A DNA stretch of 64,000 bases, from positions 18,852 to 82,851 of the forward strand of contig JAKOGH010000688.1 in NCBI GenBank assembly GCA_024811115.1. Direction: 5' to 3'. Under the pieces are notes generated by a model. The model saw nothing but the letters and a program-made list of their open reading frames with translations, did no database searches and had not been told where the DNA came from. Positions 35,342 to 48,308 of this stretch are shown in pieces. Numbering within the stretch: the stretch's first letter is position 1; the number at the start of each line of letters is the position of its first letter. This stretch comes from Terana coerulea (lineage: Eukaryota; Basidiomycota; Agaricomycetes; Polyporales; Phanerochaetaceae). The position numbers and the translations under genes are program-made.

Positions 35342-36179
35342 TTACTCCTCGTCCTCCTCTTCGCCACCCTCCTCCTTCTTGGCGGCAGCGAGAGCGCGCT
35401 TGCGCTTGACACGGCCGGCACGTCCACCACCGTATGGCGAGGTGAGGGCGAAGTCGATGTGCTTTTGCGAGTCGAGACGGACAACGAATGATGGAACGTT
35501 GACAATCTGTTTGCCAACACTAATCCGCAATGTAAGTTCTTGAACGAGCCTAAGCATGCATCGTTCACGTACCGGATGTGGCGCTGGCGGATTAGGACAC
35601 GGGCGTGGTGGATGGACTTGGCCAGGCCGCTCTTGAAGACCTGAGTCTGGAGACGACGCTCCAAGAAGTCCTCAATCTTGAGGGACAACACGTAATCGAG
35701 ACGCATACGCGACTCGTCGAGGACACCGACGCGGACAAGACGACGGATGAGGGCGTTACCCTCGAAGAGACGCTTGGGGTCCTTGGGGTCGAGCTTCAGG
35801 AGCTCACGGGCAGCACGACGAATCTTGGACAGGGTGAGACCGATACGCCAGATCTCGCGCTTGTTCCGGAGGCCGTATTCACCGGCGAGCTGTACTCAGC
35901 CAAACGGTTCATCAGTGGTCTCTCGAGCATGGCTAGTGAACGCACCTTCAGCTCGGCATCGAGACGAGCGGACTCGAAGGGACGACGGGGACCTTGTAGC
36001 TGTGTTATCGTAGCGATAATGGGGGCACGGCCGAAATCAGCTCTCATGCATCCCCTCCACCGAGTGGTTCTTGCAGAAAAGAAAGATGCTCACGTCTTGC
36101 TGTGGTTCCGGGGAGCCCTGTGACGACAAAGTTAACACGCATAGTTTCGTGATGGGGCGGCGCGACGTTACCTGGGCAT
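35342..36179 (-). CDS. rps9: 40S ribosomal protein uS4 (RPS9)
   Basis: Small-subunit rRNA-binding protein, an early assembler and part of the mRNA entry region. Exon 1 is only eight coding bases (ATGCCCAG, ending at 36172), giving [11 protein letters not shown] after splicing. Then [48 protein letters not shown], and the S4 domain ([34 protein letters not shown]), then [20 protein letters not shown] and an acidic tail [10 protein letters not shown]. At least four introns. It diverges from eL21, with 291 nt between the start codons. Confidence 0.95.
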
Positions 36180-36470
36180 TTTGTCTTGAGGATGTCGGAG
36201 GCGATGGAGGAGCCTAGCGACCTTTCGGGCAGCTTCAGTGGACCGGTGGCAAACTTGCGCAAACAAACGACGGCCCAGCGCTCGCTGCAACTGTACAGCA
36301 CCACAAGCCACCGTGTCGAGCGCTAGGATAGGCGCCCACTCTCCCGCCCGCTTGCGGATAGCCTGCTGTCCTCGCCACCGACACCAGCACCGACGCCGAC
36401 ACTGTCAGTATCATTACCTGCTCGATATCTCTGGCGACGCCGACACTGAAACTTTGATCTAGTCCTCAAG
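36180..36470. promoter_or_regulatory. bidirectional promoter region uS4/eL21
   Basis: The 291 nt between the divergent start codons must hold the core promoters and 5' leaders of two ribosomal protein genes. The eL21 side is rich in CACCGACACC/CGACGCC-like repeats (36377-36450). No TATA box is obvious. Shared regulation is inferred from arrangement only. Confidence 0.5.
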
Positions 36471-37127
36471 ATGCCTCACTCCTTCGGTTACCGCGCGCGT
36501 ACGCGCGACATGTTCAAGCGGAAGTTCAAGGGTGCGGTCGTTAACTGTGTTGGCTGAGAGGAAAGGATTGACGGGTTATGGTGTATAGATCATGGTATGA
36601 TCAAGTTGTCGACGTACCTTATCCCCTACCGTGTCGGCGACATCGTCGACATCAAGGCCAACGCCGCTCAGCAAAAGGGTATGCCCCACAAGTACTACCA
36701 CGGGTGCGTATGCAGCAGAATACCTTGCAAGGACGTGAACTGAAGGAGATTTGCGCGAAACCAGCCGGACCGGAATTGTCTACAACGTCACCCCCCACGC
36801 CGTCGGTGTCATCGTCTACAAGGTTGTCGGTAACCGCTACCTCGAGAAGCGCGTGAACATCCGCGTCGAGCACATCAGGCACTCGAAGTGCCGACAGGAG
36901 TTCCTTGACCGCGTCCAGCGCAACCACAAGCTCCACGCCGAAGCTAAGGCCAAGGGCGGTACGTGTACATATCGTCGTTCTTGGAAAGGCTATTCAATAC
37001 GATTACGTTTTCAGAGCGTGTCCAGCTCAAGCGCATCCCCGCTCTGCCCCGCAATGCCCATACCGTCTCGACCACCGACAACGCCCCACAAACGATGGTC
37101 CCTGTACGATACGAGACTACTATCTAA
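36471..37127 (+). CDS. rpl21: 60S ribosomal protein eL21
   Basis: Large-subunit ribosomal protein. Exon 1 gives [20 protein letters not shown]; after a short intron [20 protein letters not shown] follows, then [54 protein letters not shown] and [18 protein letters not shown], ending RYETTI. Four exons or more joined by GT-AG introns of about 60 nt. All parts match the family and the length is normal (about 160 aa). Confidence 0.95.
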
Positions 37128-37431
37128 TCTGTGTCGTGGTCGCTGTCGATTGTCTTTTCCTCGTTTCTTCTCTGTCTGCCCATTGTTGACTATGCTTATC
37201 GCCCATGCAATGAATGCCATGACGAGAAGAGTGTATAACACAGATACTCCGTGTGATCGTTATGGTTTTGCATCACTACGACCAAGCGTAATTGAGACTT
37301 CACCTCGAAGTACGGAGAACTTAAAATGAATTTTGCGGCCTAGTGTTTGGGCGCTTGTCGAGGACTTTGTGGCGCTTTGTGATCACCAGCCCTGCGCTCT
37401 CATTTCACAACCCAACCACCACATCCGATTA

Positions 37432-38614
37432 ATGTCTTCTCGGCGACGTGGAAGGTCTGAATCCCGCGAACGGGATCGTTCTCGTTCTCAATCCAGGTCT
37501 CAATCTTCTGAACGACAGATAGAGTTGCCCTACGATGCAAAGCCCATCTCTGAGTCCGACTATTTCCTCCGCAGTGACGAGTTCAGGATATGGCTCAAGG
37601 ACGAGAAGCGAAAGGTAAGCCCATGTAGATTGCGATATATTCTATGTAGACTCATTTGTAGAGATGGCTATAGTATCTCGACGAGCTGACGGGTGAAAGG
37701 TCTCGAAAGTAAGTGAGTTGTCGCGGTTGTGTAGCAGTCACTGAACGTCCACTAGGTACTTTCGCAAGTTCGTGAAGGTATGGCTTGCACTGAGCTTGCT
37801 ACAATGGAACTTATGGCTTACGACTGTGGCGCACATAGGCTTGGAATAGAGGGAAACTGCCTAGTACGTCACCAACTTCAATATGAATTCTCTCAGCTGA
37901 CGTCTTCACGTATTTTCGTAGAGGCACTTTACCAAGGTGTTGACGCCCAGCCAGCCAGCAGCAACACAGGGTACAAGTGGTCGTTTGCCTCTAAAGCGTC
38001 GAAGCAAGAGAGCGAAGCCGTTCGAGCCGCGCGGGAGGAAGTGGGCGCAGCCACATACCACCGTCCGCAGTCCGGCCGTCCTTCGACGTCAGCAAGTGGA
38101 GGCGGGCGGATACAGGGACCAACCTTGCCCTCGCGGGATGATCTGACCATGGCTCGTGAAGATACAGAGGCTCAGAGGTCTTCCGAGCGGGATCTGAAGC
38201 GCAAGCGGGATAAGAGGGAGACTAAAGAGCGCGTTGAGGAGATGGTCGGGCCTAAGGAGGTCGGCCGCGAGGGCATGCTTGAGAAGAAGCGAGCGCGCAG
38301 AGAGGCTGACAAGTCGTTCAGAGACAAGGGTGACGAAGGGCTTGAGGCAGACGAATCGACGCTCATGGGAGGCAACAGCAGTTTCAAGGACGAGTGCGTC
38401 TTCTCCGTTTCCCACACATTGAGCCACATTGATAGTCGTGTGTTCCAACAGGCTTGCGCGCAGGGATGCGGCGCGGAAACGGTTTGAGGAGAAGAAGTTC
38501 GGCGCGCGAGAGGAACGCGAGAGCGCGGTGCGCGAACGCGCCGACGCTATCCGTCAGAAAGAGAAGGCGACGATGGACATGTTCATGCAAATGGCGAAGC
38601 AGAAGTTTGGCTAG
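37432..38614 (+). CDS. RS-rich nuclear protein, probable splicing-associated factor
   Basis: The N-terminus is an Arg/Ser repeat region (SSRRRGRSESRERDRSRSQS), typical of nuclear speckle proteins. Next a conserved block, SDYFLRSDEFRIWLKDEKRK, then YLDELTGERSRKYFRKFVKA and WNRGKLPKALYQG, which I recall from plant and animal 'RNA-splicing-associated' proteins. The rest is a highly charged, mostly helical Lys/Arg/Glu region ending MAKQKFG. Introns lie near 37615, 37708, 37777, 37864 and 38396. The exact orthologue name is not certain. Confidence 0.8.
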
Positions 38615-38836
38615 CGTGCGCATGCTTTCCGAGTTACCATCTGCCTCCGTATATTGCAAGCACGCGGTCGCTCTCGTGCGTTAAAACTTTGCTTTATAAA
38701 TAGGCCTTACATCGATCGACTGCCTCTACTATACATGGTGTCCGCCAAGTGGCCCGATAATAAAGTAAGAATAAGATGTTGCAAGTGTGGGGTCCTGGGA
38801 ATGGGGTGTGGGACTGAAAGACTCCTCCGTCGGCTT

Positions 38837-39473
38837 TCATTGGCCTGCCAGTGCATGCAGGATGCGAGTAGGGATAGAGCGTTTGGTGTCCCGTGGGATG
38901 TTCCAGGACATATCGTCATGATCCAACATCTGGAAAAAGAGCCTATAAGCAGAAAGCCCGTTAGACCGTTCATTATACGCACCACCGCGGTGTTGCGTTG
39001 ATACGCTTTTGAAGAAGTAGCCTGAGTGCCTGCTGACGTGGGGCGGACCGCCCTATCGCGAGTCCAGGCGCAGTTCTCGGATTCAAGGATGGATTCGCCG
39101 TCTAGTCCGTCGAGGTCGCCGTCATCCTGCTCCTCCGCGACGTAATTGTAGCCAAAGTCGACCTGAAACGCGGCAGGTCAGCAGGACGCTCGCGCCCGGG
39201 CATGCTGCGGCTTACGAGCGTGCTTGTCTCGGATTGGGCGGTGGATGGCGCGATGAGCGCATGGCCGCCGAACGACGTCGCGCGCTGCTTGAGAGGGGAT
39301 CGCTGGTCAGCACCGCAATGACGAAAGGATTGTCGGTGACATACAGATCCATTGTTGGACTTCAGTGTTGAGCGGACGGCGTTCTTGAGAGAACGGAGTT
39401 GCGATTTGTTGGAGGGAGACTAAGCAAGCTACGTCAGTCGCGTCGAGGAGAGCAGGAGAGCTGAGCGCACCAT
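38837..39473 (-). CDS. small 145-aa protein, five symmetric exons, unknown function
   Basis: Found by joining exons; no single long frame reveals it. Coding exons: 39471-39473 (the ATG alone), 39345-39419, 39216-39302, 38983-39162 and 38837-38929 (3, 75, 87, 180 and 93 nt). Every exon is a multiple of three, every intron (51, 42, 53, 53 nt) is GT-AG in phase 0, and two show branch sites (CTGAC, CTAAC). The product starts MSPSNKSQLRSLKNAVRST, continues SPLKQRATSFGGHALIAPS, VDFGYNYVAEEQDDGDLDG, and ends MLDHDDMSWNIPRDTKRS, TRILHALAGQ. It is basic at both ends and acidic in the middle. No domain recognised. Confidence 0.62.
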
Positions 39474-40937
39474 GCTGGGAAGATGCACGGTTCGGATAAT
39501 ACTCTGGTAGAGATTCGGGTGGTCTACGGATGCGAGGGGAGATGAGCAACACAAAGCGGATAATTAGGCCAGTATATAACTGGTACGCGAAGTGGTGCGG
39601 GCCGGTGCATACTGAGGCCTAGTACAGGGTTCTCTTGCAGAACCATCATGCGGCACGCTCAGTGACCTGACCGGAGTGATCCCTGGCCGACGGCTTGTGC
39701 GCTATAGAAACACCTAGCATGCGCTACGTGAGCTCTCGGGATGTTGGACAAGCATGCACAGGCACCGGCGTACCGACGAGAGGCGGTTGTCGCCGTGGGC
39801 GATAGAAGCCAACCTAAATTGAGTGGCGAACCCCGCGGTCCAGCCTGTGTGGAGGATACTCGTGGCCATCTCGCTGTTAGCGAACAGGGCAGCATTCGAC
39901 GGAACGGATAGCCATTAGCGATGTTTAACCTTGGCATTGCGGGGCGGAGAAACCTTTTGGGATCTCGAGGCTGAACGCCACACGGCCTGAGAGCCAACCC
40001 ACGCAGTGGAGACGAGCTGTTACCCGCTCTGGGCCACATGTTCCCTCGGAGATGCTCGCGGCTTGCGGCTGTGCCGCAGGATTCGCCCAAGCAAGTGCCG
40101 ATGGCGGTAACCGTGTGACTGACCCATGGTACACGGACCTATGACGCAGGGAATCCGGGGTTGAGATGTCATCGGGCGGCGGTGGGATATAAAGTACTGT
40201 TCAGGACAGCGGCGTACGTGGTTGTACGCTGTGCACACCCCGTCTGTCACTGCGGACATGTGCCTCAGGACACTGCTGACCTGTACGCCGTGCAGTTACT
40301 GGCGGGATCTTCATGGCCTGGCGAAGCGGCGGGGATAACGACGATATGTCGGGCGCATGGTATTCGGAGTGGAGGTCAGTAACGTCTAGGGCGAGCCAAA
40401 TTAGTCAAGTGCTGACATTCTGTTATCTAGGCCGAGGGAGAAATGGTCCTGATATGGGTGCGCGGCTGCGACGACGGCTCCGAGTTTACCGTTCAACGCC
40501 GGTCACCTCGCGGGTTGCTATAGCCTACGCCACCATGGATAATTGAATGGTGCTCACCGCATCCACTGCGTCGGTTGGCGTCGATCCTACCGAGACAGTG
40601 GGCGGATAGGGTCTAGTAGCAGTTAATGTAAGCTTCTTTTCATGCTCCAAATTCACGAACGGTCGTAGCGTATAGCGCCCTGGGAGCAGCGCATTCAGAT
40701 TGCTCAGAATCTGCGAAGCGCATTGCGGCCGCATGGAAGACACGGCGGGACAGATAGGACATAGAACCAGTGCATTCGCGAGCACTCTGGGTTGGCCAAG
40801 CAATTATAGAACCTGGAGGAAAATCCGATGTCAAGTATTGCACAGCGACAATCCCTGGACAGGGCAGACTAAGCACGCACAAATACAACACAAACCCGAG
40901 TGGGAGCGATAGCTTCTACCGAGTCCGGGGAAGACAA
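39474..40937. other. gene-poor stretch
   Basis: About 1.5 kb between the small gene and RVB2. The overlapping frames here (the largest 143 aa, minus, 39659-40090) are Arg/Pro/Ser-rich with no domain or exon chain. Nothing supported. Confidence 0.5.
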
Positions 40938-42874
<1,937 letters not shown>

Positions 42875-44113
42875 ATGTTCTCAGCACGATGCGGAGCTAG
42901 TCTCCTTCGGTCGTGCGCGGCCTCGCTCAAGCCTCCGTCTACCTCATTACACGTACTTCCCCGCGCTGCCGCCGTCACACGAACATTCGCGACGGAGGTC
43001 AGCTCGAATGCGCCCACGGAAGTGAACAAGGCGTTCATGAAGACCACGAACCTCTTCAAGACATATAAGCCCATCACACCATCCATTCGTCATCTCAAGC
43101 GGCCGCTGAGCCCACACCTCTACCCAGGCCGACCCATCCGCCAACTCACCGCTCCGCTCAGACGGCATGGTGGGCGAAACAACCATGGTCGCATCACAAT
43201 CCGGTCCCGTGGTGGAGGACACAAGAGACGTATTCGTCTCGTCGACTTCATGCGCACGGAGCCGGGCCCTCACGATGTCGTCCGCATCGAATACGACCCG
43301 GGTCGGTCCGCGCATATTGCGCTCATCAAGAATCGCAACCTCACTGCGAAGCAGCCGTGGAGTTATATCCTCGCGCCTGAGGGTGTGCGTGCGGGAGACG
43401 TCGTAGAGAGCTTCAGGCAGGGTATTCCGGATGGGCTGGTGCCGGGCTTCACCGACTCGAAGCAGCTGCGCGGAAAGAACTTGGAGCTCGGGTCGTCGGC
43501 CTCAGACGACGGCGCGGCGACGGCGTCGCTTTCACTTGGTCTCCTCAGGACTATGACCATCAAGGTCGGCAACGTCCTTCCCCTACGTCTTCTGCCGACC
43601 GGAACCGTCGTCCACAACATTGCGCTCGACCCAGAAGGCCGCGCCAGGCTCGTGCGCTCTGCTGGAACCTCAGCTCTAGTCGTCTCGCACGAAGAGGGTG
43701 GCAAGTACACGCATGTACGCCTTCAGAGTGGTGAAATTCGCAAGGTGCTCCAGGATTGCGTCGCCACCGTCGGAAAAGTTAGCAACCCCCTTTGGTCAGA
43801 GCGCAACCTCGCCAAAGCTGGTCGTGCGCGATGGCTCGGGCGTAGGCCACACGTTCGTGGTATGGCCATGAACAGGTAAATTTTATCCCGAGATATAATG
43901 AACCAGCACTTAATTACGACCGCCAGATGCGACCATCCTCACGGAGGAGGTCGTGGAAAATCAAAAGGTAACAAGCCGCCTCGGTCAGTTTGGGGCTGGT
44001 TGACGAAGGGCAAGCGAACCCGCAAGCCCGGTCCTAAGGGCCCGAAGAACAGTAACAAGCTGGTCGTTCAGGAGAGACCCAGGGGCAAGGAGAAGCGTGG
44101 CTCGAGGGCATAG
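42875..44113 (+). CDS. mitochondrial large-subunit ribosomal protein uL2m
   Basis: Mitoribosomal protein of the peptidyl-transferase region. Exons 42875-43875 and 43927-44113 give 395 aa. The N-terminal Arg/Ser/Ala-rich presequence (MFSARCGASLLRSCAASLKP) fits import into mitochondria. Core blocks: GRNNHGRITIRSRGGGHKRR, VVRIEYDPGRSAHIALI, GNVLPLRLLPTGTVVHNIAL, and RPHVRGMAMNR joined across the 51-nt intron to CDHPHGGGRGKSKG, the conserved uL2 loop with the catalytic-centre His. The tail is Lys/Arg-rich. An in-frame ATG at 42782 is possible but less likely. Confidence 0.94.
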
Positions 44114-44612
44114 TAGGCTGCTTTCTGTGTTGCCTATGGCAAGTATAGACCATTGCTTGAAACTTGGGTTTCCCTCGTATCCGCACAAGTGCAGATCGTA
44201 CATACAAAGCTTTGTTTTGCTGCACGTAATCACTAGTATTAGCCTTCACGGCACCTTCACGTGCACATCATCTGCCATCACAACTCAATGGGTCTTCTGG
44301 TCACCTTCTATTGAGATTCAACCTTTCCTCTTGCTCTCATCGTCCTCGATTGTCAGTATGATCACAGCGGGTCTACTAGGGAGAGTTTGCAAGCAGTGAG
44401 TACAAGGGGAATTGTGTGAGCATGCTGACAGTTTGCTTTCGAGCACATTTCTGAGACGACGCACTCTAAAAGCCAACAAAGCCTCCAGTGCCAGCAGACA
44501 GTATACATCGAGGTGTCCTTGCTGGAATGAGCCCTTCAATACATCAATACGAGCGGACTAGATAATTGGGGACGCACAAGTATTCGAGTTCAGCGGTCAT
44601 ACGACCAAGATC

Positions 44613-44900
44613 TTACTCTTCGCCTTCCTCGTCCTCGTCCTCGTCATCCTCGTCATTCTTCTTCGGCGCCTTGGACTCCTTGTACTGCTCACGATTTCCT
44701 ACAGCATCCCTCCACACTGTCAACTCTTCGCCGACTGCATTTCTTGCCCGATCAATGGCCTCTCGGACGCCGGCGTAGTAGCCCTTCAGCTCTGCATTCT
44801 CCGCAGCCGAAAACTCGAGCTTGCGAGAAGGCTCAAGAGACGGAGTTGGCGTGCCCTCTGGTACATTCAAATCGTAAGTAACCGTGATGTTGCGAGCCAT
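44613..44900 (-). CDS. probable EKC/KEOPS subunit GON7-like small acidic protein
   Basis: Intronless 95-aa protein. KEOPS makes the t6A tRNA modification; GON7/Pcc2 is its small disordered subunit. The N-terminus MARNITVTYDLNVPEG is beta-strand-like; then RKLEFSAAENAELKGYYAG, a helix REAIDRARNAVGEELTVWRD, and a very acidic tail (NDEDDEDEDEEGEE). Size, helix and acidic end fit fungal GON7, but the family is weakly conserved, so an unrelated small acidic protein cannot be excluded. Confidence 0.6.
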   Translation of the reverse strand: MARNITVTYDLNVPEGTPTPSLEPSRKLEFSAAENAELKGYYAGVREAIDRARNAVGEELTVWRDAVGNREQYKESKAPKKNDEDDEDEDEEGEE

Positions 44901-45288
44901 GTCGAGCTGAAAGGGTGGATGCAGGACCAGAGCCTTCCCAAGCGCACTGATACGGCTTGCACACGATGAAATCTGGCGGCCACGTTCGTCGGTGATGGCC
45001 GACTAAATCAGATCCGCTCTCCAGATTTCGTGAGCTGTGTGTCAGACGCCAGCTTTGTTTTGCTGCTCGACCTCTCCCACTTCCCTCCAGGATGGCTCTC
45101 CTCTTGTTATAATTCGCGAGGGTATCCGCATACCCTCACCACTGTGGCAAAATACTTTCTTCATCAGATCACGCTCGCATTATCGCCTTAGAAGATACCC
45201 TCTGGACGCAATTCGCATCGCATACTGTATACTGTATCCTCGCAGGGACTACTAGAACATCTCACGTCATTATCATAGATCTATAGAG

Positions 45289-46542
45289 ATGGCTGCTGCA
45301 ACGATAGCACGACCCTTGTCGCCCACATCCTTCCTTCCTCCGCTCGGACGTCTGTCCAGTTACTCTACAGAGGACATCGAGCAAGCTCTCGAGAACCTCC
45401 GTGCGGTATACTCGCCACGGCCTCTTCCTACCCTTCCTCTCACGCCCAAGGCTTTTCTTAAACATCTCATTCACGACACCTCTGTCCCAGATTCTGGATA
45501 TGCATCTGCCGAGGAGGATGAGGACTTGGAGGATTCAGGGCGTACCAGCGATGATGAAGACGAACCTTTCGATTTAGATGCCCTGCGCTCTGATCCCTTC
45601 GAACGCGACCACACCATCCGCTGGCTTACGTCCTTCGCCGCGCGCTCTGACATATGGGTTTACAGCCTACCGGAAGAAGAGGACGCACGTGCCTTACTCG
45701 TCGACGCTGCGGCGTCCGTGCTCGCATCATTCACGGGCGAGGAACCCGACTCAGGCGACGAAGAAGAGGGATTGACGAGGACGTTTACGTTTGCCTGTGC
45801 GGCTATGGAGGGCGGCTCGCTGATGGTCGTCTTGAATGACGCCCCATTGTCGAGCACGGATCACACCAGTGTGGGCCTGCAGAGCTGGGGAAGCGCCATC
45901 GTGTTCTCGGAGCGCATGTGCGAGTGGCCAAGGGCGTTCGGGCTGGTCAACTCAGCTTCTCATGAACAACCACTGCGAGTGCTAGAACTGGGTGCGGGCA
46001 CCGGTCTGCTAAGCCTTGTCGCTGGCAAACTACTCCCTCCGTCTCATTGTCCACCGAGTATCGTCGCCACGGACTACCATCCATCCGTACTCGCGAACCT
46101 GAAGGCAAACATCACAACCAATTTTTCGTCTCAGTCGCCTGTAACCGCGCATAAGCTCGATTGGCAATCCCCGGACTACAGTGAGCCGTTCAGCAGGCCG
46201 TTCGATGTCATACTCGCCGCCGATGTAATCTACCATCCAGATCATGCGCGATGGATCAAGAGCTGCGTCGAGAAGCTGCTCCTTCGGCCATCCGCCACCA
46301 CGGCTGGAGGTGTATTCTGGTTGATCATGCCCACTCGGTCCACGGGTCGTCATGAAGGCATGGGCAGCACAGTCACGGCTGTCTTCCCAACAGCCGACGC
46401 AATGAACGTTCCCGGAGAACTTGCGATTTTAAACGTGGAGACGATACGCAAGCACGATGGGATTGGAAGAGCGGATGAGAGTGGGTATACGCTATTCAGG
46501 ATTGGCTGGGCGTATACATCGGAGGCAAGGCATGAGAGCTGA
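45289..46542 (+). CDS. class I methyltransferase, METTL21/EFM (Methyltransf_16) type
   Basis: Intronless 417-aa SAM-dependent enzyme; relatives methylate lysines of elongation factors and chaperones. The N-terminal 150 residues hold an acidic, disordered stretch (ASAEEDEDLEDSGRTSDDED). The catalytic part starts near residue 195 (TSVGLQSWGSAIVFSERM) with motif I LRVLELGAGTGLLSL, post-I ATDYHPSVLANLKANI, and the family D/E-x-x-Y-like FDVILAADVIYHPDHARWI. The tail has GYTLFRIGWAY, typical of the family. The actual substrate is unknown. Confidence 0.88.
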   Translation: MAAATIARPLSPTSFLPPLGRLSSYSTEDIEQALENLRAVYSPRPLPTLPLTPKAFLKHLIHDTSVPDSGYASAEEDEDLEDSGRTSDDEDEPFDLDALRSDPFERDHTIRWLTSFAARSDIWVYSLPEEEDARALLVDAAASVLASFTGEEPDSGDEEEGLTRTFTFACAAMEGGSLMVVLNDAPLSSTDHTSVGLQSWGSAIVFSERMCEWPRAFGLVNSASHEQPLRVLELGAGTGLLSLVAGKLLPPSHCPPSIVATDYHPSVLANLKANITTNFSSQSPVTAHKLDWQSPDYSEPFSRPFDVILAADVIYHPDHARWIKSCVEKLLLRPSATTAGGVFWLIMPTRSTGRHEGMGSTVTAVFPTADAMNVPGELAILNVETIRKHDGIGRADESGYTLFRIGWAYTSEARHES

Positions 46543-47190
46543 AGACAGTGGAAGTGAACCGTTTGTTTACGTCGATGTTTGTGTACGTATATTATAACTT
46601 GTGTCTTAGTCGATACATAACATGTTCCATATGTTTGTGTCGTCGGTTCACGACGAAGGGTGGTGAAATTTACCGATGGTATCTGCCACAGTTAAAGTAT
46701 ACAATATCGCTGACCGTGCTACTATCCGCTTAGACCGACGAAGCAGTCCAACTTAGCTCTGTTCGTGTCCGCCCATGCTCATAAAGTGCTTAGTGCAGCG
46801 TCTGTACCATTTCCGAGACGGAGTCTATACACTATACCTCCTTCCTCCGGCGGTAACTTCGGCCATCTCCGTGCAATTGTTGTTTGGTTTCCGTGCGCAC
46901 ACATATTTTCACCTTTGGTACACCTATGTGGCGTAAAAGGGCTCATATGTGTTTATATGCTCGCGTTTGCTTCGACCTTCAAAGCTGTGTTTTGCTTGTG
47001 TCAAGTCCAGCTTGCTGACATCAGCAAATTTACGCGACTGGGTCACGTGCCCTACGCGGGCGCCACGTGGGAAACGCGATCGCGTTGATCAACGCGTTGC
47101 GCGTCCGAGCAATATTAAACGGGGGCAAAACTAAGTTCAACGCCCGCTCCCTCCCCCATCAACTCCCCTCAATTCTTCGTCCCCTCCACC
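46543..47190. other. intergenic / upstream region of homeobox gene
   Basis: No gene supported. Just before the homeobox ATG the sequence turns pyrimidine-rich (47145-47190), like a 5' leader. Confidence 0.5.
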
Positions 47191-48308
47191 ATGTCCGCCG
47201 TCGCTGCCCCGAGCAGTCACAACCCGCTTTTTCGCACGTCTTCAGCGTCGAGCATGTCGTCCGTCGACGCCCTTGACGACGTGGCAGTCGATGCCGTCGA
47301 CGCCGATGCCCCCGGCGCACTAGAAAGCGTTTTACCAGCACACAGCTCATGATGCTTGAGCACCTTTACCACCAGACGTCGCACCCAACACGCGAGCAGC
47401 GCGAGGCACTCGCCAAGGAGGCGCAAATGTATGTACTTCGCCTGTCGTCGCCTAGCCGTTGCTTATTGCCCACGGTCGACAGCGAGCTCCGTTCCGTGAC
47501 CGTCTGGTTTCAAAACAAGCGGCAGACCGAGCGAAAAGTTGCATTGAATAACAACGGCGGTGCTGACGACGCGCCGACGTCCTCCTCGACCGTCTTTCCC
47601 ACGAGCGCACCAAACGACCCACGAGGCCGACGTATCTCCAACTCCAATGCCTCGCGGTCTCCGCCGCTGTCGTCGTCGCCGTCCGTGTCGTCTATCTCAT
47701 CCAGCACGCGCACCATCCGCGCCCACCATTTGCATACCCATCGCCCTCAATTAACGAGCACCCGGCGGCCGTCACTCGACCACGTCGCGACACGTGCCGA
47801 GCGTCCCCAGCCACCTCCGCGCACGCCGACTCGCATCCGGACGCTCTCGAGCCCAAACGACCCGCGCCGCCTGTACGAGCACATGCCGAGCTCGCCGCCG
47901 AGCCCGCTCAGCCCCGCCATCGAGCGCGACCGGGAGCTCGTCGACTTTTCGTTGCGCCGGTCCCGCTCGCGTCCTACGCTCGAGTGGGCGTGCGCCGCGG
48001 CGCGGATCTCGGGCAACAAGGTTGCGCGGGAGGACGACGATGTCGACGAGCTCATGCTTGACGCGAGCGGTGGCGACACGGAGGATGAGATGGATGCACA
48101 CGAGGCGATCACGCCGAGCAGCAGCCTCGGCTCGCAAGCGAAGGTCTGGCAGCGCAGCCACAGTAGCAAGAAAACCGGCTTGTCTTATCCTGCAAGCAAC
48201 TCCGCGCCAAAAGGAGTTGCCAGGACTGCGTCGGAGGCGGATGTGATGGAAGCAGCCTCGCCCTTTGCGGGCTCGGCGGAAGGCGGTAGTGGTCATGTCG
48301 TGTACTGA
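47191..48308 (+). CDS. homeodomain transcription factor
   Basis: Nuclear factor with an N-terminal typical (60-residue) homeodomain: RRTRKRFTSTQLMMLEHLYH, QTSHPTREQREALAKEAQ, a 54-nt intron (47429-47482), then IELRSVTVWFQNKRQTERK, with the W-F-N-R recognition residues present. The C-terminal 260 residues are Ser/Pro/Arg-rich with an acidic patch. Exons total 1064 nt, one short of a multiple of three. Adding one C to the C5 run at 47309-47313 links MSAVAAPSSHNPLFRT...VDADAP directly to RRTRKRF. It resembles basidiomycete developmental homeobox proteins rather than mating-type HD1/HD2. Confidence 0.85.

Noticed and set aside
35605..36123. 172-codon + strand frame over the uS4 gene
   Set aside because: Antisense shadow of uS4; the minus strand gives a complete ribosomal protein.
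47772..48296. Arg-rich frames of 150-174 codons on both strands
   Set aside because: Shadows of the GC-rich homeobox C-terminal region.
47191..48308. Homeobox gene as part of a mating-type A locus
   Set aside because: Only one homeodomain gene, with no divergent partner and no MIP or beta-fg gene nearby; the homeodomain looks like the typical 60-residue class.
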